In this document: piece by piece, positions 50,666 to 59,521 of the stretch
How the letters are laid out: each line of letters starts with the position of its first letter
Numbering within the stretch: the first letter of the stretch is position 1
Assembly: GCA_036562385.1 (NCBI GenBank)
Contig: DATCKG010000045.1
Span: 1 to 64,000 of the forward strand
DNA: 64,000 bases
Source of the DNA: DATCKG01 sp036562385
GTDB taxonomy: Bacteria > Bacillota > Sulfobacillia > Symbiobacteriales > Symbiobacteriaceae
Direction of reading: 5' to 3'
Translations under genes and position numbers: made by a program
Notes under the pieces: generated by a model
What the model was told of the DNA's origin: nothing
The model's database searches: none
Seen by the model: the letters and a program-made list of their open reading frames with translations, nothing else

Positions 50666-51586
50666 GTGCGGTATTTGGAAGTCAGTGTTCGCTGTCGCCG
50701 GGAAGCGGCTGAAGCGGTGGCCAATCTCCTGTCGGAACTCTCCGGCGGAGGATACGCCGTGGATGATCCGCTGGATATCATCATCAACCAGGAGAAGGGT
50801 TGTTGGGACGCCACCGACCTGGTGCCAGGTGATCCGGCCTGGGTGACGCTGCGCGCCTGGTTTGCAGAGGTGAAAGACCCGGAGCAGACCCGCCTGCGCC
50901 TCGAGGAAGGGCTGGAGAAGATCCGGGCCCTGGGGCTGGGGACGGTCCAGGCTCCGGCTTATGCCTGGGTGCAGGAAGAGGACTGGTCCAACAACTGGAA
51001 GGCGTATTTCAAGCCGCTGCGGGTTGGGCAGCGGTTGGTGGTGATCCCCTCCTGGGAGACCTACGATCTGCAGGAGGGCGATCTGCCCATCATTCTGGAT
51101 CCCGGCATGGCCTTCGGCACCGGTTCCCACACCACCACTGCCCTTTGCTTGCGGCAATTGGAGCGGCTGGTACGCCCGGGGACGCGGGTCCTGGATGTGG
51201 GTACCGGGTCCGGGATCCTGGCCATCGCTGCCAAGCGGCTGGGAGCTGGGAAGGTTACTGCCATCGACGTGGATCCGGTGGCGGTGCGGGTGGCCCGGGA
51301 GAACATGGCCCGCAACGGCGTGGATGTTGCAGTCCAGGAGGGTACCATTGAACGGCTGCCCCCGGATCCCTATGATTTGATCGTGGCCAATATTGTCGCT
51401 GCGGTGATCATCGATATCCTGCCGGAGGTGGCTACCCGTCTCGTCCAAGGGGGACGCTTCCTCGCGTCGGGAATCATCACCGAGCGGAAGCAGGAGGTGC
51501 TGGATGCCGTGCGTGCAGCTTGGCTCCTGCCTCTGGAGGTTTGGGAGGAGGACGGCTGGGTGGCCATCCTGGCCGGCAAACCGTGA
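50666..51586 (+). CDS. prmA: Ribosomal protein L11 methyltransferase
   Basis: SAM-dependent methyltransferase that trimethylates L11. 306 residues: an N-terminal L11-recognition domain with 'EDWSNNWKAYFKPLRVG', then a class I methyltransferase domain with 'DPGMAFGTGSHTTTALCL', SAM motif 'LDVGTGSGILAIAA' and 'DLIVANIVA' (NPPY-like position). GTG start with GGAGG about 10 bases upstream. Its stop overlaps the rsmE start by 4 bases. Confidence 0.95.
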   Translation: MRYLEVSVRCRREAAEAVANLLSELSGGGYAVDDPLDIIINQEKGCWDATDLVPGDPAWVTLRAWFAEVKDPEQTRLRLEEGLEKIRALGLGTVQAPAYAWVQEEDWSNNWKAYFKPLRVGQRLVVIPSWETYDLQEGDLPIILDPGMAFGTGSHTTTALCLRQLERLVRPGTRVLDVGTGSGILAIAAKRLGAGKVTAIDVDPVAVRVARENMARNGVDVAVQEGTIERLPPDPYDLIVANIVAAVIIDILPEVATRLVQGGRFLASGIITERKQEVLDAVRAAWLLPLEVWEEDGWVAILAGKP

Positions 51587-52311
51587 CGCGTTTTTTCGTT
51601 GAGCGGGTGGAAGGCGATCGGGTCCGCCTGGACAAGGAGGACTCCCATCATCTGCTCCGGGTGCTGCGGGCGCGCGTCGGAGAGCCCTTTACCGTGCTCT
51701 GCGGGGGCATGGAATACCACTGCCGGTTGGTGGGTCATCACGAGGGCTACGCCCATGGAGAGGTGGTGGAAACCCGTCCCGCCACCGGGGAGCCGGCGGT
51801 GCACATCACGCTGTTTCAGGGTCTGGCCAAGGGTGACAAGCTGGAGACGGTGATCCAGCAGGGCACGCAGCTAGGCATCAATGAGTTCGTACCGGTGGTC
51901 ACCAGCCGGTCCGTGGTGAAGCTGGAGCCGCGAAAGGCGGCCGAGCGGGTGCAGCGTTGGCGCCGCATTGCCCGGGAGGCGGCGGCCCAGAGCCGGCGGG
52001 GGGCGGTGCCCCACGTGCGGGATGTGGAGCACTGGCACCACGTGGTGACCCAGAGCCGGCATTACGATTTGGCCCTGGTGCCCTGGGAGGAGGGGGGCGA
52101 GCCTCTGCGGTCGGTATTGGCCGATGTCCCGGCGCCTCGCCGCATCGCCATCTTTATCGGCCCGGAGGGCGGCTTCGCCCCGGAGGAGATCTCCCTGGCC
52201 AGGGAACATGGAGCCCGTCCGGTTACCCTGGGCCCCCGCATTTTGCGGACCGAACTGGCCGGACTGGTCGCGGCTGCCGTGACCCTGTTCACCCTGGGAG
52301 AGTTGGGCTGA
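51583..52311 (+). CDS. rsmE: 16S rRNA (uracil-1498-N3) methyltransferase
   Basis: SPOUT methyltransferase, 242 residues, beginning 'MTRFFVERV' as most family members do, with 'HHLLRVLR' early, 'ITLFQGLAKGDKLETVIQQG' and the knot motifs 'FIGPEGGFAPEEI' and 'LGPRILRTELAG'. The GTG at 51583 overlaps the prmA stop (GTGA), so translation is coupled. The dnaJ-prmA-rsmE order normally continues to mtaB; here the opp operon intervenes. Confidence 0.95.
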   Translation: MTRFFVERVEGDRVRLDKEDSHHLLRVLRARVGEPFTVLCGGMEYHCRLVGHHEGYAHGEVVETRPATGEPAVHITLFQGLAKGDKLETVIQQGTQLGINEFVPVVTSRSVVKLEPRKAAERVQRWRRIAREAAAQSRRGAVPHVRDVEHWHHVVTQSRHYDLALVPWEEGGEPLRSVLADVPAPRRIAIFIGPEGGFAPEEISLAREHGARPVTLGPRILRTELAGLVAAAVTLFTLGELG

Positions 52312-52319
52312 AATGGAAG

Positions 52320-52363
52320 AGGGCTGTCCCAAGAGCAGATCGCTCTGCCGGGACAGCCCTTTT
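52320..52363 (+). terminator. Terminator of the chaperone-prmA-rsmE unit
   Basis: 11-bp stem AGGGCTGTCCC / GGGACAGCCCT with an inner hairpin (GAGCAGATCGCTC), then TTTT. Confidence 0.85.
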
Positions 52364-52393
52364 CGGTTAGTGGCCATGGTCATCAGCCGTAAA

Positions 52394-52436
52394 ACCAAAA
52401 GCCCCTGGGCAACGCCTATTGGCGTGTCCAGGGGCT
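52394..52436 (-). terminator. Terminator of the opp operon
   Basis: Minus strand: AGCCCCTGG..CCAGGGGCT with an inner ACGCC/GGCGT stem, followed by TTTTGGTTTT. Confidence 0.85.
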
Positions 52437-52463
52437 GATCTGCTCGACTGAATGCCATCTGCT

Positions 52464-53483
52464 TTACCCCAGCGGGAAGTGGCAGGCAGCCCAGTGCTGG
52501 GGACCCAGCTGCTGCATCTTCGGCTCTTCCTCCCGGCAGCGCGGCTGGGCGAAGGGGCACCGGGTATGGAACCGGCAGCCGCTGGGAGGATTGGCCGGGG
52601 AGGGCACCTCGCCGCCCAGCACGATTCGCTCCCGCTTCCGCCGGGGGTTGGGCTGCGGAATGGCGGAAAGCAGGGCCGCGGTGTAGGGGTGGGCAGGATG
52701 GGCGAACAGCTCGTCGGTGTCAGCCAGTTCCACCAGCTTGCCCAGGTACATCACGCCGATCCGGTTGGAGATGTGGCGCACCACATTCAGGCCGTGGGCG
52801 ATGAACAGATACGTCAGGCCCAGCTTCTCCTGCAGATCGCACAGCAGGTTGATCACCTGGGACTGCACCGAGACGTCCAGGGCCGAGACTGGCTCATCGC
52901 ACACGATGAACTTGGGGTTGAGGGAGATGGCCCGGGCAATACCGATCCGCTGGCGCTGGCCTCCGGAAAACTCATGGGGGAAGCGGTTGCGCCAGGAAGG
53001 ATCCAGGCCCACCATCCGCATCAGTTCGGCCACTCGGGCGTCCCGCTCGGCCTTGGTGCCGATGCGGTGCACCCGCAGCGGCTCGCCGATGATGTCGCCC
53101 ACGGTAAAGCGTGGATTGAGGGAACCGAAGGGATCCTGGAAGATAATCTGCATCTCCCGGCGCATACGCCGAAGCGTCGCGCTGTCCATCGTGGTCAGGT
53201 TTTGTCCCTCAAAGAGTACGTGTCCTTCCGTGGGCTCCTGAAGGCGCAGGATCACCCGCCCCAGGGTCGACTTGCCGCAGCCGGATTCGCCCACCAGGCC
53301 CAGGGTTTCTCCCTTCATCACGTCAAACGAGACGTTGTCCACGGCCCGGACGTACCCGACGACCCGATTGAAGAGTCCCCGCTTGATGGGGAAGTATTTC
53401 TTGATATGGCGGACCTCCAGCAGCGGCTGCTGGGCAGGGGCGACCTGATGCTGCTCATTCACTGGGGACACCACCGCATTCAC
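52464..53483 (-). CDS. oppF: Oligopeptide ABC transporter ATP-binding protein (OppF-like)
   Basis: 339 residues: Walker A 'GESGCGKST', signature 'FSGGQRQRIGIARA', Walker B 'FIVCDEPVSALD' and the C-terminal Opp/Dpp extension with a four-Cys region ('GCRFHTRCPFAQPRCREEEP') typical of OppD/F, which may hold an Fe-S cluster. Start overlaps the oppD stop by 4 bases. Energises import with OppD. Confidence 0.94.
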   Translation of the reverse strand: MNAVVSPVNEQHQVAPAQQPLLEVRHIKKYFPIKRGLFNRVVGYVRAVDNVSFDVMKGETLGLVGESGCGKSTLGRVILRLQEPTEGHVLFEGQNLTTMDSATLRRMRREMQIIFQDPFGSLNPRFTVGDIIGEPLRVHRIGTKAERDARVAELMRMVGLDPSWRNRFPHEFSGGQRQRIGIARAISLNPKFIVCDEPVSALDVSVQSQVINLLCDLQEKLGLTYLFIAHGLNVVRHISNRIGVMYLGKLVELADTDELFAHPAHPYTAALLSAIPQPNPRRKRERIVLGGEVPSPANPPSGCRFHTRCPFAQPRCREEEPKMQQLGPQHWAACHFPLG

Positions 53484-54517
53484 TCAGGATGCACCTCCTT
53501 GCCCTCCGGCTGGAATGTTGGAGCCGCCGTTTTCGTGTTAGCGAGGACCTGATCCACATGCCAGCAGGCCACCCGACGGCCGTCAATGACCTGTATGGGC
53601 GGTTCCTGTGCCCGGCACTGGGGGGTGGCATAGTCACACCGGGGGTGGAAGCGGCATCCTGGCGGCAGATTCACGATGTTGGGAATGCTGCCCTTGATGG
53701 TGTGCAGCCGGCGGCCCCGCTCCCCTTCCAGGCTCGGGATGGAGGCCAGGAGGCCTGCGGTGTAGGGATGATGCGGCTGATCAAAGATCTGGTAGACAGA
53801 CCCTTCCTCTACGATCTTGCCGGCGTACATGACGATAATCCGGTCAGCCATTTCTGCTGCCACGCCCATGTCGTGGGTGATCAGAAGGATGGACATGTTG
53901 AGCTCCTGCTTCAGGGACCGCAACAGGTCCAGAATCTGCGCCTGAATGGTCACATCCAGCGCAGTAGTGGGCTCGTCGGCGATGACCAGGCGGGGATTGC
54001 AGGCCAGAGCCATGGCAATCATCGCCCGCTGCCGCATGCCGCCGGAAAACTCATGGGGATATTGATGGGCACGGGTGGCCGGTTCCGGGATGCCCACCAA
54101 CCGGAGCATCTCCACGGCCCGTTCCCAGGCCTCTTCCTTGGACTTGCCCTCGTGAAGCATCACGGCCTCGGCGATCTGATGGCCAATGGTAAAGACCGGA
54201 TTGAGGGCGGTCATGGGCTCCTGAAAGATCATGCTGATCTGGCTGCCGCGGATCTCCCGCATCTCCTCCTGGGTGGCCTTAGCCAGATCCTTGCCGTCAA
54301 ACAGGATCTGCCCGTCCAGGATGGCCCCGTTTTCGTAGTCCACCAGCCGCATGATGCAAAGAGATGTGACGCTCTTGCCGCAACCGGACTCACCCACGAG
54401 GCAGACGGTTTCCCCTTCGTTGATGGTAAAGGAGACGTCATCCACGGCCACCAGCAGTCCGTGTTTGGTGAAAAAGCCTGCCGTCAGGCCTTTGACTTCG
54501 AGTAGCGGGCGCGCCAT
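53480..54517 (-). CDS. oppD: Oligopeptide ABC transporter ATP-binding protein (OppD-like)
   Basis: 345 residues: Walker A 'GESGCGKSV', signature 'FSGGMRQRAMIAMAL', Walker B 'LVIADEPTTALD' and a C-terminal Cys region ('GCRFHPRCDYATPQCRAQEP'). Its start lies 34 bases inside the oppC reading frame, so the two are tightly coupled. Confidence 0.94.
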   Translation of the reverse strand: MARPLLEVKGLTAGFFTKHGLLVAVDDVSFTINEGETVCLVGESGCGKSVTSLCIMRLVDYENGAILDGQILFDGKDLAKATQEEMREIRGSQISMIFQEPMTALNPVFTIGHQIAEAVMLHEGKSKEEAWERAVEMLRLVGIPEPATRAHQYPHEFSGGMRQRAMIAMALACNPRLVIADEPTTALDVTIQAQILDLLRSLKQELNMSILLITHDMGVAAEMADRIIVMYAGKIVEEGSVYQIFDQPHHPYTAGLLASIPSLEGERGRRLHTIKGSIPNIVNLPPGCRFHPRCDYATPQCRAQEPPIQVIDGRRVACWHVDQVLANTKTAAPTFQPEGKEVHPE

Positions 54518-55458
54518 GCTGCAATCCTCCCCTTCGGAATACGCGTTTTCTGCCGCGGGTCAAAGGCATCCCGGATGCCGTCGCCGATAAAGTTCACGGC
54601 CAGCACCGTCAGGAATATGCACAGGCCGGGGTAGACTGCCAGCATGGGGTTTACCAACATGTATTCCCGCGCTCCGTCCAGCATCTGGCCCCAGCTTGTG
54701 GCAGGCGGCTGAACGCCCAGGCCCAGGAAGGAGAGTGCGGACTCCGAAAGGATGGCACCGCCCACGCCCAGCGTGGCCTGCACGATGATCGGGGCGGTGG
54801 CGTTACGGAGAAGGTGGTTGAACATGATCTCCCAGTGGGAGACGCCGATGGCCCTGGCCGCTTCTACATACTGCATCTCCCGCAGCTGCAGGAACGAGCC
54901 CCGTACCAGACGGGCCACGCCCATCCAGCTGGTGAAGACGAGAATGGCCACCAGCCAGTAGAAGCTGCTGCCGAAAATGGCCAGCACCAGGATGTTCAGG
55001 AACAGCGAAGGAAACGACAGCATGACGTCGATCAGACGCATGAACAGCGTGTCGACCCACCCGCCGAAATAACCGGCCAGGGCGCCGACGATGGTCCCGA
55101 CCACCACGGCCCCGCCGGCCACCAGGAATCCCACCAGCAGGGAGACCCGGCTGCCGTAAATCAGGCGGCTCAGCACGTCACGGCCGATCAGGTCGGTTCC
55201 CAGCCAGTGCTCCCGGCTGGGTGGAGCGTCCACGTTCAGCAGGTCGGGGGCCGCCGGATCATACGGGGCAAGATAGGGGGCAAAGATGGCCACCAGAATA
55301 AAGAAAATCAGCACCGCCAGCCCACCCATGGCCAGTCGATTGGAGCGGAACCGCTTCCACCCCTGCTGCCACAGGCTCTCGGGCTTCTCGGAGAACTCGG
55401 TCAGCAGCATCCCGTTCACTTCGGGGAGATCGGTGACGGCCTTGTTCGGTTTGGTCAC
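54484..55458 (-). CDS. oppC: Oligopeptide ABC transporter permease (OppC-like)
   Basis: 324 residues, six membrane helices preceded by a long cytoplasmic N-terminus. 'HWLGTDLIGRDVLSRLIYG' is the OppC/DppC hallmark, and the EAA loop is 'YVEAARAIGVSHWEIMFNHL'. Overlaps oppB by 4 bases and oppD by 34. Confidence 0.94.
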   Translation of the reverse strand: MTKPNKAVTDLPEVNGMLLTEFSEKPESLWQQGWKRFRSNRLAMGGLAVLIFFILVAIFAPYLAPYDPAAPDLLNVDAPPSREHWLGTDLIGRDVLSRLIYGSRVSLLVGFLVAGGAVVVGTIVGALAGYFGGWVDTLFMRLIDVMLSFPSLFLNILVLAIFGSSFYWLVAILVFTSWMGVARLVRGSFLQLREMQYVEAARAIGVSHWEIMFNHLLRNATAPIIVQATLGVGGAILSESALSFLGLGVQPPATSWGQMLDGAREYMLVNPMLAVYPGLCIFLTVLAVNFIGDGIRDAFDPRQKTRIPKGRIAAWRARYSKSKA

Positions 55459-56426
55459 GAGGCCTCACCTCCCCGGGCGCCCAGGCGGACCCTTGGATCC
55501 ACCAGGGCATACAGAATGTCTGCCAGCAGGTTGCCCAGAATAACGGCGACGGTGATGATCATTGTAATGGCCATCAGCGCGGAGTACTCGCGGGCGAAGG
55601 CCATCTCCACAAACAGGCGGCCCATCCCCGGCCAGTTGAAGACGGTCTCCGTCAGGGTGGCGCCTGCCACTACGATGGGCAGGTCCAGTCCGATGACCGT
55701 TATGATGGGAATAAGTGCGTTCCGCAGGGCGTGCTTGTACACCACCAGACGCTCGGGAACCCCCTTGGCCCGGGCGGTGCGTACGTAGTCCTGACTCAGA
55801 ACGTCCAGCATGCTGGCCCGGGAGAAGCGGAGGTAGCTGGCCAGATTGATCAGGACCAGCACGGTAACGGGCAGGACCATGTGGTACAGCAGGTCCAGAA
55901 TATTCCCTTCCTTGCCATAGGTGTACATGTCAGAGAGGGGGAACAGATTCAGTTTCAGAGAAAACGTCAGCTGGAGCAGAATACCGAACCAGAAGGCCGG
56001 CATGGCAAAGCCTGCGTAGCCGACGATCGCGGCAATATTGTCCGACACCCCGTATTGTCGTGTGCTGTTGTAGACACCCCATGGAATGGCGATGAGCAAG
56101 GCCAGAAGCCAGGATGTGGCCATCAAGATGATGGTGTTTTTCAGGGTCGGCCAGATCAAGCTGGCCACCGGCGTGCCTGACTTGAAGGTCTTTCCGAAAT
56201 CACCTTTCAGCATCCGGCCCAGCCATTCGATGTATTGAATATGGACCGGACGGTCGAGACCCAGCTGTTTCTTTTGCAGTTCAATCACTTCAGGAGACTG
56301 GCCCGGAGCCAGGAAGATCTGGACAGGCCCGCCCGGTGCGGCGTGAATCAGCCCGAAGGTTACGATGGAGACTAGGAACATTACCAATATCGACTGGAGA
56401 ATACGTCGAATGAGATACTCTGTCAC
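55455..56426 (-). CDS. oppB: Oligopeptide ABC transporter permease (OppB-like)
   Basis: 323 residues, six membrane helices. It begins 'MTEYLIRRILQSILVMFLVS', the classic DppB/OppB N-terminus; the EAA loop is 'DYVRTARAKGVPERLVVYKH'. Second gene of the operon after the binding protein, from which it is separated by a long hairpin. Confidence 0.94.
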   Translation of the reverse strand: MTEYLIRRILQSILVMFLVSIVTFGLIHAAPGGPVQIFLAPGQSPEVIELQKKQLGLDRPVHIQYIEWLGRMLKGDFGKTFKSGTPVASLIWPTLKNTIILMATSWLLALLIAIPWGVYNSTRQYGVSDNIAAIVGYAGFAMPAFWFGILLQLTFSLKLNLFPLSDMYTYGKEGNILDLLYHMVLPVTVLVLINLASYLRFSRASMLDVLSQDYVRTARAKGVPERLVVYKHALRNALIPIITVIGLDLPIVVAGATLTETVFNWPGMGRLFVEMAFAREYSALMAITMIITVAVILGNLLADILYALVDPRVRLGARGGEAS

Positions 56427-56460
56427 GCCGACGTCTCCTTTCCAGATTGAATCTCGGGGG

Positions 56461-56503
56461 CCGGATAATGAGGGAAGGGGCCGCAGCCCCTTCCCTCGTC
56501 CGG
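56461..56503 (-). other. Long intercistronic hairpin between oppA and oppB
   Basis: GAGGGAAGGGG / CCCCTTCCCTC is a perfect 11-bp stem with an outer CCGGA/TCCGG. There is no U-run. As at the aglE-aglF junction, it probably favours binding-protein expression. Confidence 0.75.
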
Positions 56504-56519
56504 CGCGCGTTGTCGAGAC

Positions 56520-58196
56520 TTACTCCGACAGCCACCAGTTGTAGATATGCCGGGTTTCACCGTACGGCAGGCTCAGGACCGGCTTATCCTCATCCTTGAA
56601 CTTCACCCGGTCACGCATGCCGACGATGATGTTCTGCTGGTAGAGGAAGACGTAGGGCAGATCGGTGGTGATCTCCTTGGCCAGCTCGGCGTAGACCTTC
56701 TTGCGCTCCGCCGGATCGATAACGCTGTAACCCTTCACCCAGAGCTCGTCGACCTTCTCGTTCTTGTACCAGCCGGAATTCTGGCCGTTAGGCGGGAAGA
56801 ACTTGGAGCTGAAGATCGACTCGGCATCGGGGTCGATGCTCAGGGACCAGCCCAGCAGCACGGCCTGATACCGGCCGGGGGTGACGTGGTTCTCGATCCA
56901 GCTCGAGAAGTCCAGCGGCTCAATGTTGACCTTGATGCCGACTTCCTTCAGGTTGGCCTGGATGATGGCGGCCACGGCCTCACGCCGCTTGTTGCCGGTG
57001 TTGAACTGGAGCGTGAACTCGAACTTGTGGCCATCCTTCTGCAGGTAGCCGTCCGGGCCCATCGTCCAGCCGTCTTCCGCCAGAAGCTGCTTGGCCTTTT
57101 CGACGTTGTACTCGTAGTTGATTTCGGCCCCGGTGTAGGCCCAGCCGTTCGGCAGGAAGGGACCGTTCAGCAGCACGCCGTGCCCCTGCAGCACGCTATC
57201 CACCAGACCCTGGCGGTTGATGGCGTGGGCGATGGCCTGCCGTGTCTTGATGCCCGCGAAGGGGACGAAACCGTCAGGCCAGTTCTCCGGGTTGAAGTTG
57301 AAGCCCAGGTAGTCGTAGACAGGTCCCGGACCCTCGATCAACTTGATCCCGGGTTTGCCTTCCACAGCCGGCAGGGAGGCCACCGGAATCTGGGTGACCA
57401 GGTCCACTTCACCCTTCAGGAGAGCCTGAACCTCGGTGTTCTGGTCGGCGTAAATCTTGTATACGATCTTGTCAATGTGCGGCTTCTTCGGCCCCCACCA
57501 GTTGGGGTTCCGCTCGAAGGTGAGGCTCTGCTTCTGCTTCCACTCCGTCCAGATGTAAGGCCCGCTGTAAATCGTCTTGGACGGATCCTTGCCGAAGGGC
57601 GCGTCCTTGTACTGAGACGGCTCATAGCCTTCGAAGGCGTGCTTCGGCATGATCTGGATGTAAAGGCCGGAGGTTTCGAAGGGAGCAAAGACGGTGCTCA
57701 GCGTGACCTGGACGGTGCGCTCATCCAGCGCCTTCACCGACTCGATCTTGTCGAAGTTGGCGTACTGGGGCGAGAGAACGTCCTTATTCGCGAAGCTCTC
57801 CAGCGTGAAGACGACGTCCTCTGCCGTCAGCCGCTTGCCGTCGGACCACTTCGGGGTATCCTTCAGCTTGATGGTGTACGTCTTACCATCCTCCGAAACC
57901 TCGGGCAGTTCGGAGGCGATGCACCAGTCGTCGACCACCAGTCGCCCTTCCTCGTCGACGTTGTACAGGTACGCGTAGATGAGGTTGGCGACGTCCTGGG
58001 AAGCGGTGTCGTTGATGAAGAAGTAGTTGAGCGTGATGATGTCAGAGGTGGTGGACCAGGTCAGGGTACCGCCGTCCCGGGGTTCGTCACTGGAAGTCTG
58101 ACTACCGCCGGACGGAGCCTTGGATCCTCCGCATGCGGAGACCAGCAGGCTCAGGGCCAGAGCACCGGCCACCAAGATAGACCATTTGCGCTTCAA
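56520..58196 (-). CDS. oppA: Oligopeptide ABC transporter substrate-binding lipoprotein (OppA-like)
   Basis: 558 residues from TTG 58196, which follows AAAAGGGGG by about 9 bases. The frame is open to 58295, but only this start places the positively charged 'MKRKWSILVAGALALSLLVS' signal peptide at the N-terminus, ending in lipobox 'VSAC'. The mature protein is a family-5 solute-binding protein ('LTWSTTSDIITLNYFF', 'LKDTPKWSDGKRLTAEDVVF', 'RQAIAHAINRQGLVD'). Ligands may be oligopeptides, dipeptides or other compounds. First gene of the opp operon. Confidence 0.92.
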   Translation of the reverse strand: MKRKWSILVAGALALSLLVSACGGSKAPSGGSQTSSDEPRDGGTLTWSTTSDIITLNYFFINDTASQDVANLIYAYLYNVDEEGRLVVDDWCIASELPEVSEDGKTYTIKLKDTPKWSDGKRLTAEDVVFTLESFANKDVLSPQYANFDKIESVKALDERTVQVTLSTVFAPFETSGLYIQIMPKHAFEGYEPSQYKDAPFGKDPSKTIYSGPYIWTEWKQKQSLTFERNPNWWGPKKPHIDKIVYKIYADQNTEVQALLKGEVDLVTQIPVASLPAVEGKPGIKLIEGPGPVYDYLGFNFNPENWPDGFVPFAGIKTRQAIAHAINRQGLVDSVLQGHGVLLNGPFLPNGWAYTGAEINYEYNVEKAKQLLAEDGWTMGPDGYLQKDGHKFEFTLQFNTGNKRREAVAAIIQANLKEVGIKVNIEPLDFSSWIENHVTPGRYQAVLLGWSLSIDPDAESIFSSKFFPPNGQNSGWYKNEKVDELWVKGYSVIDPAERKKVYAELAKEITTDLPYVFLYQQNIIVGMRDRVKFKDEDKPVLSLPYGETRHIYNWWLSE

Positions 58197-58339
58197 CGAT
58201 GTGGACCCCCTTTTCCCCTTTTTCTGCTCCGTTCTCGCTTCCGTCGCGGGACGTGAAACTTCGGGCCTTCCCATCCCTCCTTCTCCTACGCCCATACGGG
58301 ATCGCGGTGCTCCGTCGGGCGCCGGGACAGCCGGCCCAC

Positions 58340-58358
58340 CCTGTATGCCCCGTACAGG
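58340..58358. repeat. Inverted repeat upstream of oppA
   Basis: CCTGTA and TACAGG with a 7-base spacer, about 150 bases before the oppA start. Possible operator; no convincing promoter was found in 58197-58400. Confidence 0.3.
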
Positions 58359-58451
58359 ACCTACTTAAGTTCGGATACAAGTAGCTTACCGAAAATCGCC
58401 GCGGCAGACCTCCGACAAGGGGACAATTTTCCCTTGGCCAAAAGGATAGTT

Positions 58452-58479
58452 GGCCACCTGTCCATGTGGACAGGTGGCC
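58452..58479. repeat. Perfect 12-bp inverted repeat in the oppA/regulator intergenic region
   Basis: GGCCACCTGTCC and GGACAGGTGGCC around ATGT. No U-run follows on either strand, so it is more likely an operator or structured RNA element than a terminator. The remaining bases of 58197-58775 hold no gene that I can support. Confidence 0.5.
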
Positions 58480-58775
58480 TTGGCGTCCGGGAGAGATATT
58501 GGGTCCTGTGGCCGGCGGAGCACAATCCTTCGTGAATAGTAAGTCGCGTGTTCCGGAACAATTTCGGTGAACGCCTGGCGGCTTTTCGCCGTCCTATGGG
58601 TAACACAAGAACGTCTCAGCCGGCAGAACCGCGAAGCGTGGACAGGCTGTTGAGGTTGATCCCAATCAAACAAAGAGTAGGACACTTCCGCGAACATGGA
58701 CGCGACCGGCAGGGCGGTCTCCACGTTCGGAGGTTCATCCCTTGGCCTCCATCAGGAAAGGAGGGGAACGGCATC

Positions 58776-59453
58776 GTGGATCGACAGGAGCGTATTCGCA
58801 TCATGATCGTCGACGATCAGGCGGTGGTCCGCAGTGGCCTCGCCGCATTGCTGCAGACCTTTCGCGACCTGGAACTGGTGGGTGAGGCGGGCAGTGGCGA
58901 AGAGGCTGTCCGGCTCTGCACCCGGCTGAAGCCAGACGTGGTCCTGATGGATCTGATGATGCCGGGTATGGGCGGTGCGGAGACAATCCGCACCATCCGC
59001 AGGCTCTGTTCGGAGACCAAAGTGATGATCCTCAGCAGCGCCCGGGATCCCGAATCGGTGCGGGCGGCCCTGTGCGCGGGCGCCACCGGTTACCTGCTTA
59101 AGGATACCACCCCCCTGGAACTGGTCAAGGCCCTGCGCGAAGTGGCGGCCGGACGCTCCATTTTGGGACGGGAGGTCACCGAAACGCTGATTCAGATCGT
59201 CACCCGGGGAGACCGGCCGGAATTCGACCTCACGGAGCGGGAGCGGGAGGTTCTCTCCCTGTTGGTGGCCGGGTTGAGCAATCCGCAGATCGCCCAGCGG
59301 CTGCTGGTCAGCCGGTCCACTGTCAAGTTTCATCTGAGTTCGATTTTCAGCAAACTCGGTGTCAGCACCCGGACCGAGGCGGTGGCCATGGCCATCCGCT
59401 GCCGCCTGGTGGACGCGCAGCCAACCCTTGAACGGAGATGGGGGAGCGCGTAA
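58776..59453 (+). CDS. NarL/FixJ-type response regulator (orphan)
   Basis: 225 residues: a receiver domain with Asp13/Asp14, phospho-acceptor Asp59 in 'VVLMDLMMPGM', Ser in 'MILSSA' and Lys in 'YLLKDTTPLELVKAL'; then a LuxR-type helix-turn-helix ('LTEREREVLSLLVAGLSNPQ', 'STVKFHLSSIFSKLGVSTRT'). Start GTG 58776 behind AAAGGAGGGG. No histidine kinase is adjacent. It lies between the opp operon (divergent) and mtaB, and the 12-bp inverted repeat upstream may be its target. Confidence 0.9.
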   Translation: MDRQERIRIMIVDDQAVVRSGLAALLQTFRDLELVGEAGSGEEAVRLCTRLKPDVVLMDLMMPGMGGAETIRTIRRLCSETKVMILSSARDPESVRAALCAGATGYLLKDTTPLELVKALREVAAGRSILGREVTETLIQIVTRGDRPEFDLTEREREVLSLLVAGLSNPQIAQRLLVSRSTVKFHLSSIFSKLGVSTRTEAVAMAIRCRLVDAQPTLERRWGSA

Positions 59454-59521
59454 GATGAAAGGATAGTAATAAAGGATAGGAATGCAGCAGCCCACCGGGC
59501 TGAGAGAGAGGGGAAGCCGAC

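Noticed and set aside
56547..58256. 569-codon plus-strand frame opposite oppA
   Set aside because: Shadow of a clear binding-protein gene with signal peptide and lipobox.
59500..59506. CTGAGAG resembling the TPP riboswitch element upstream of mtaB
   Set aside because: None of the other conserved TPP segments is present and mtaB has no link to thiamine.
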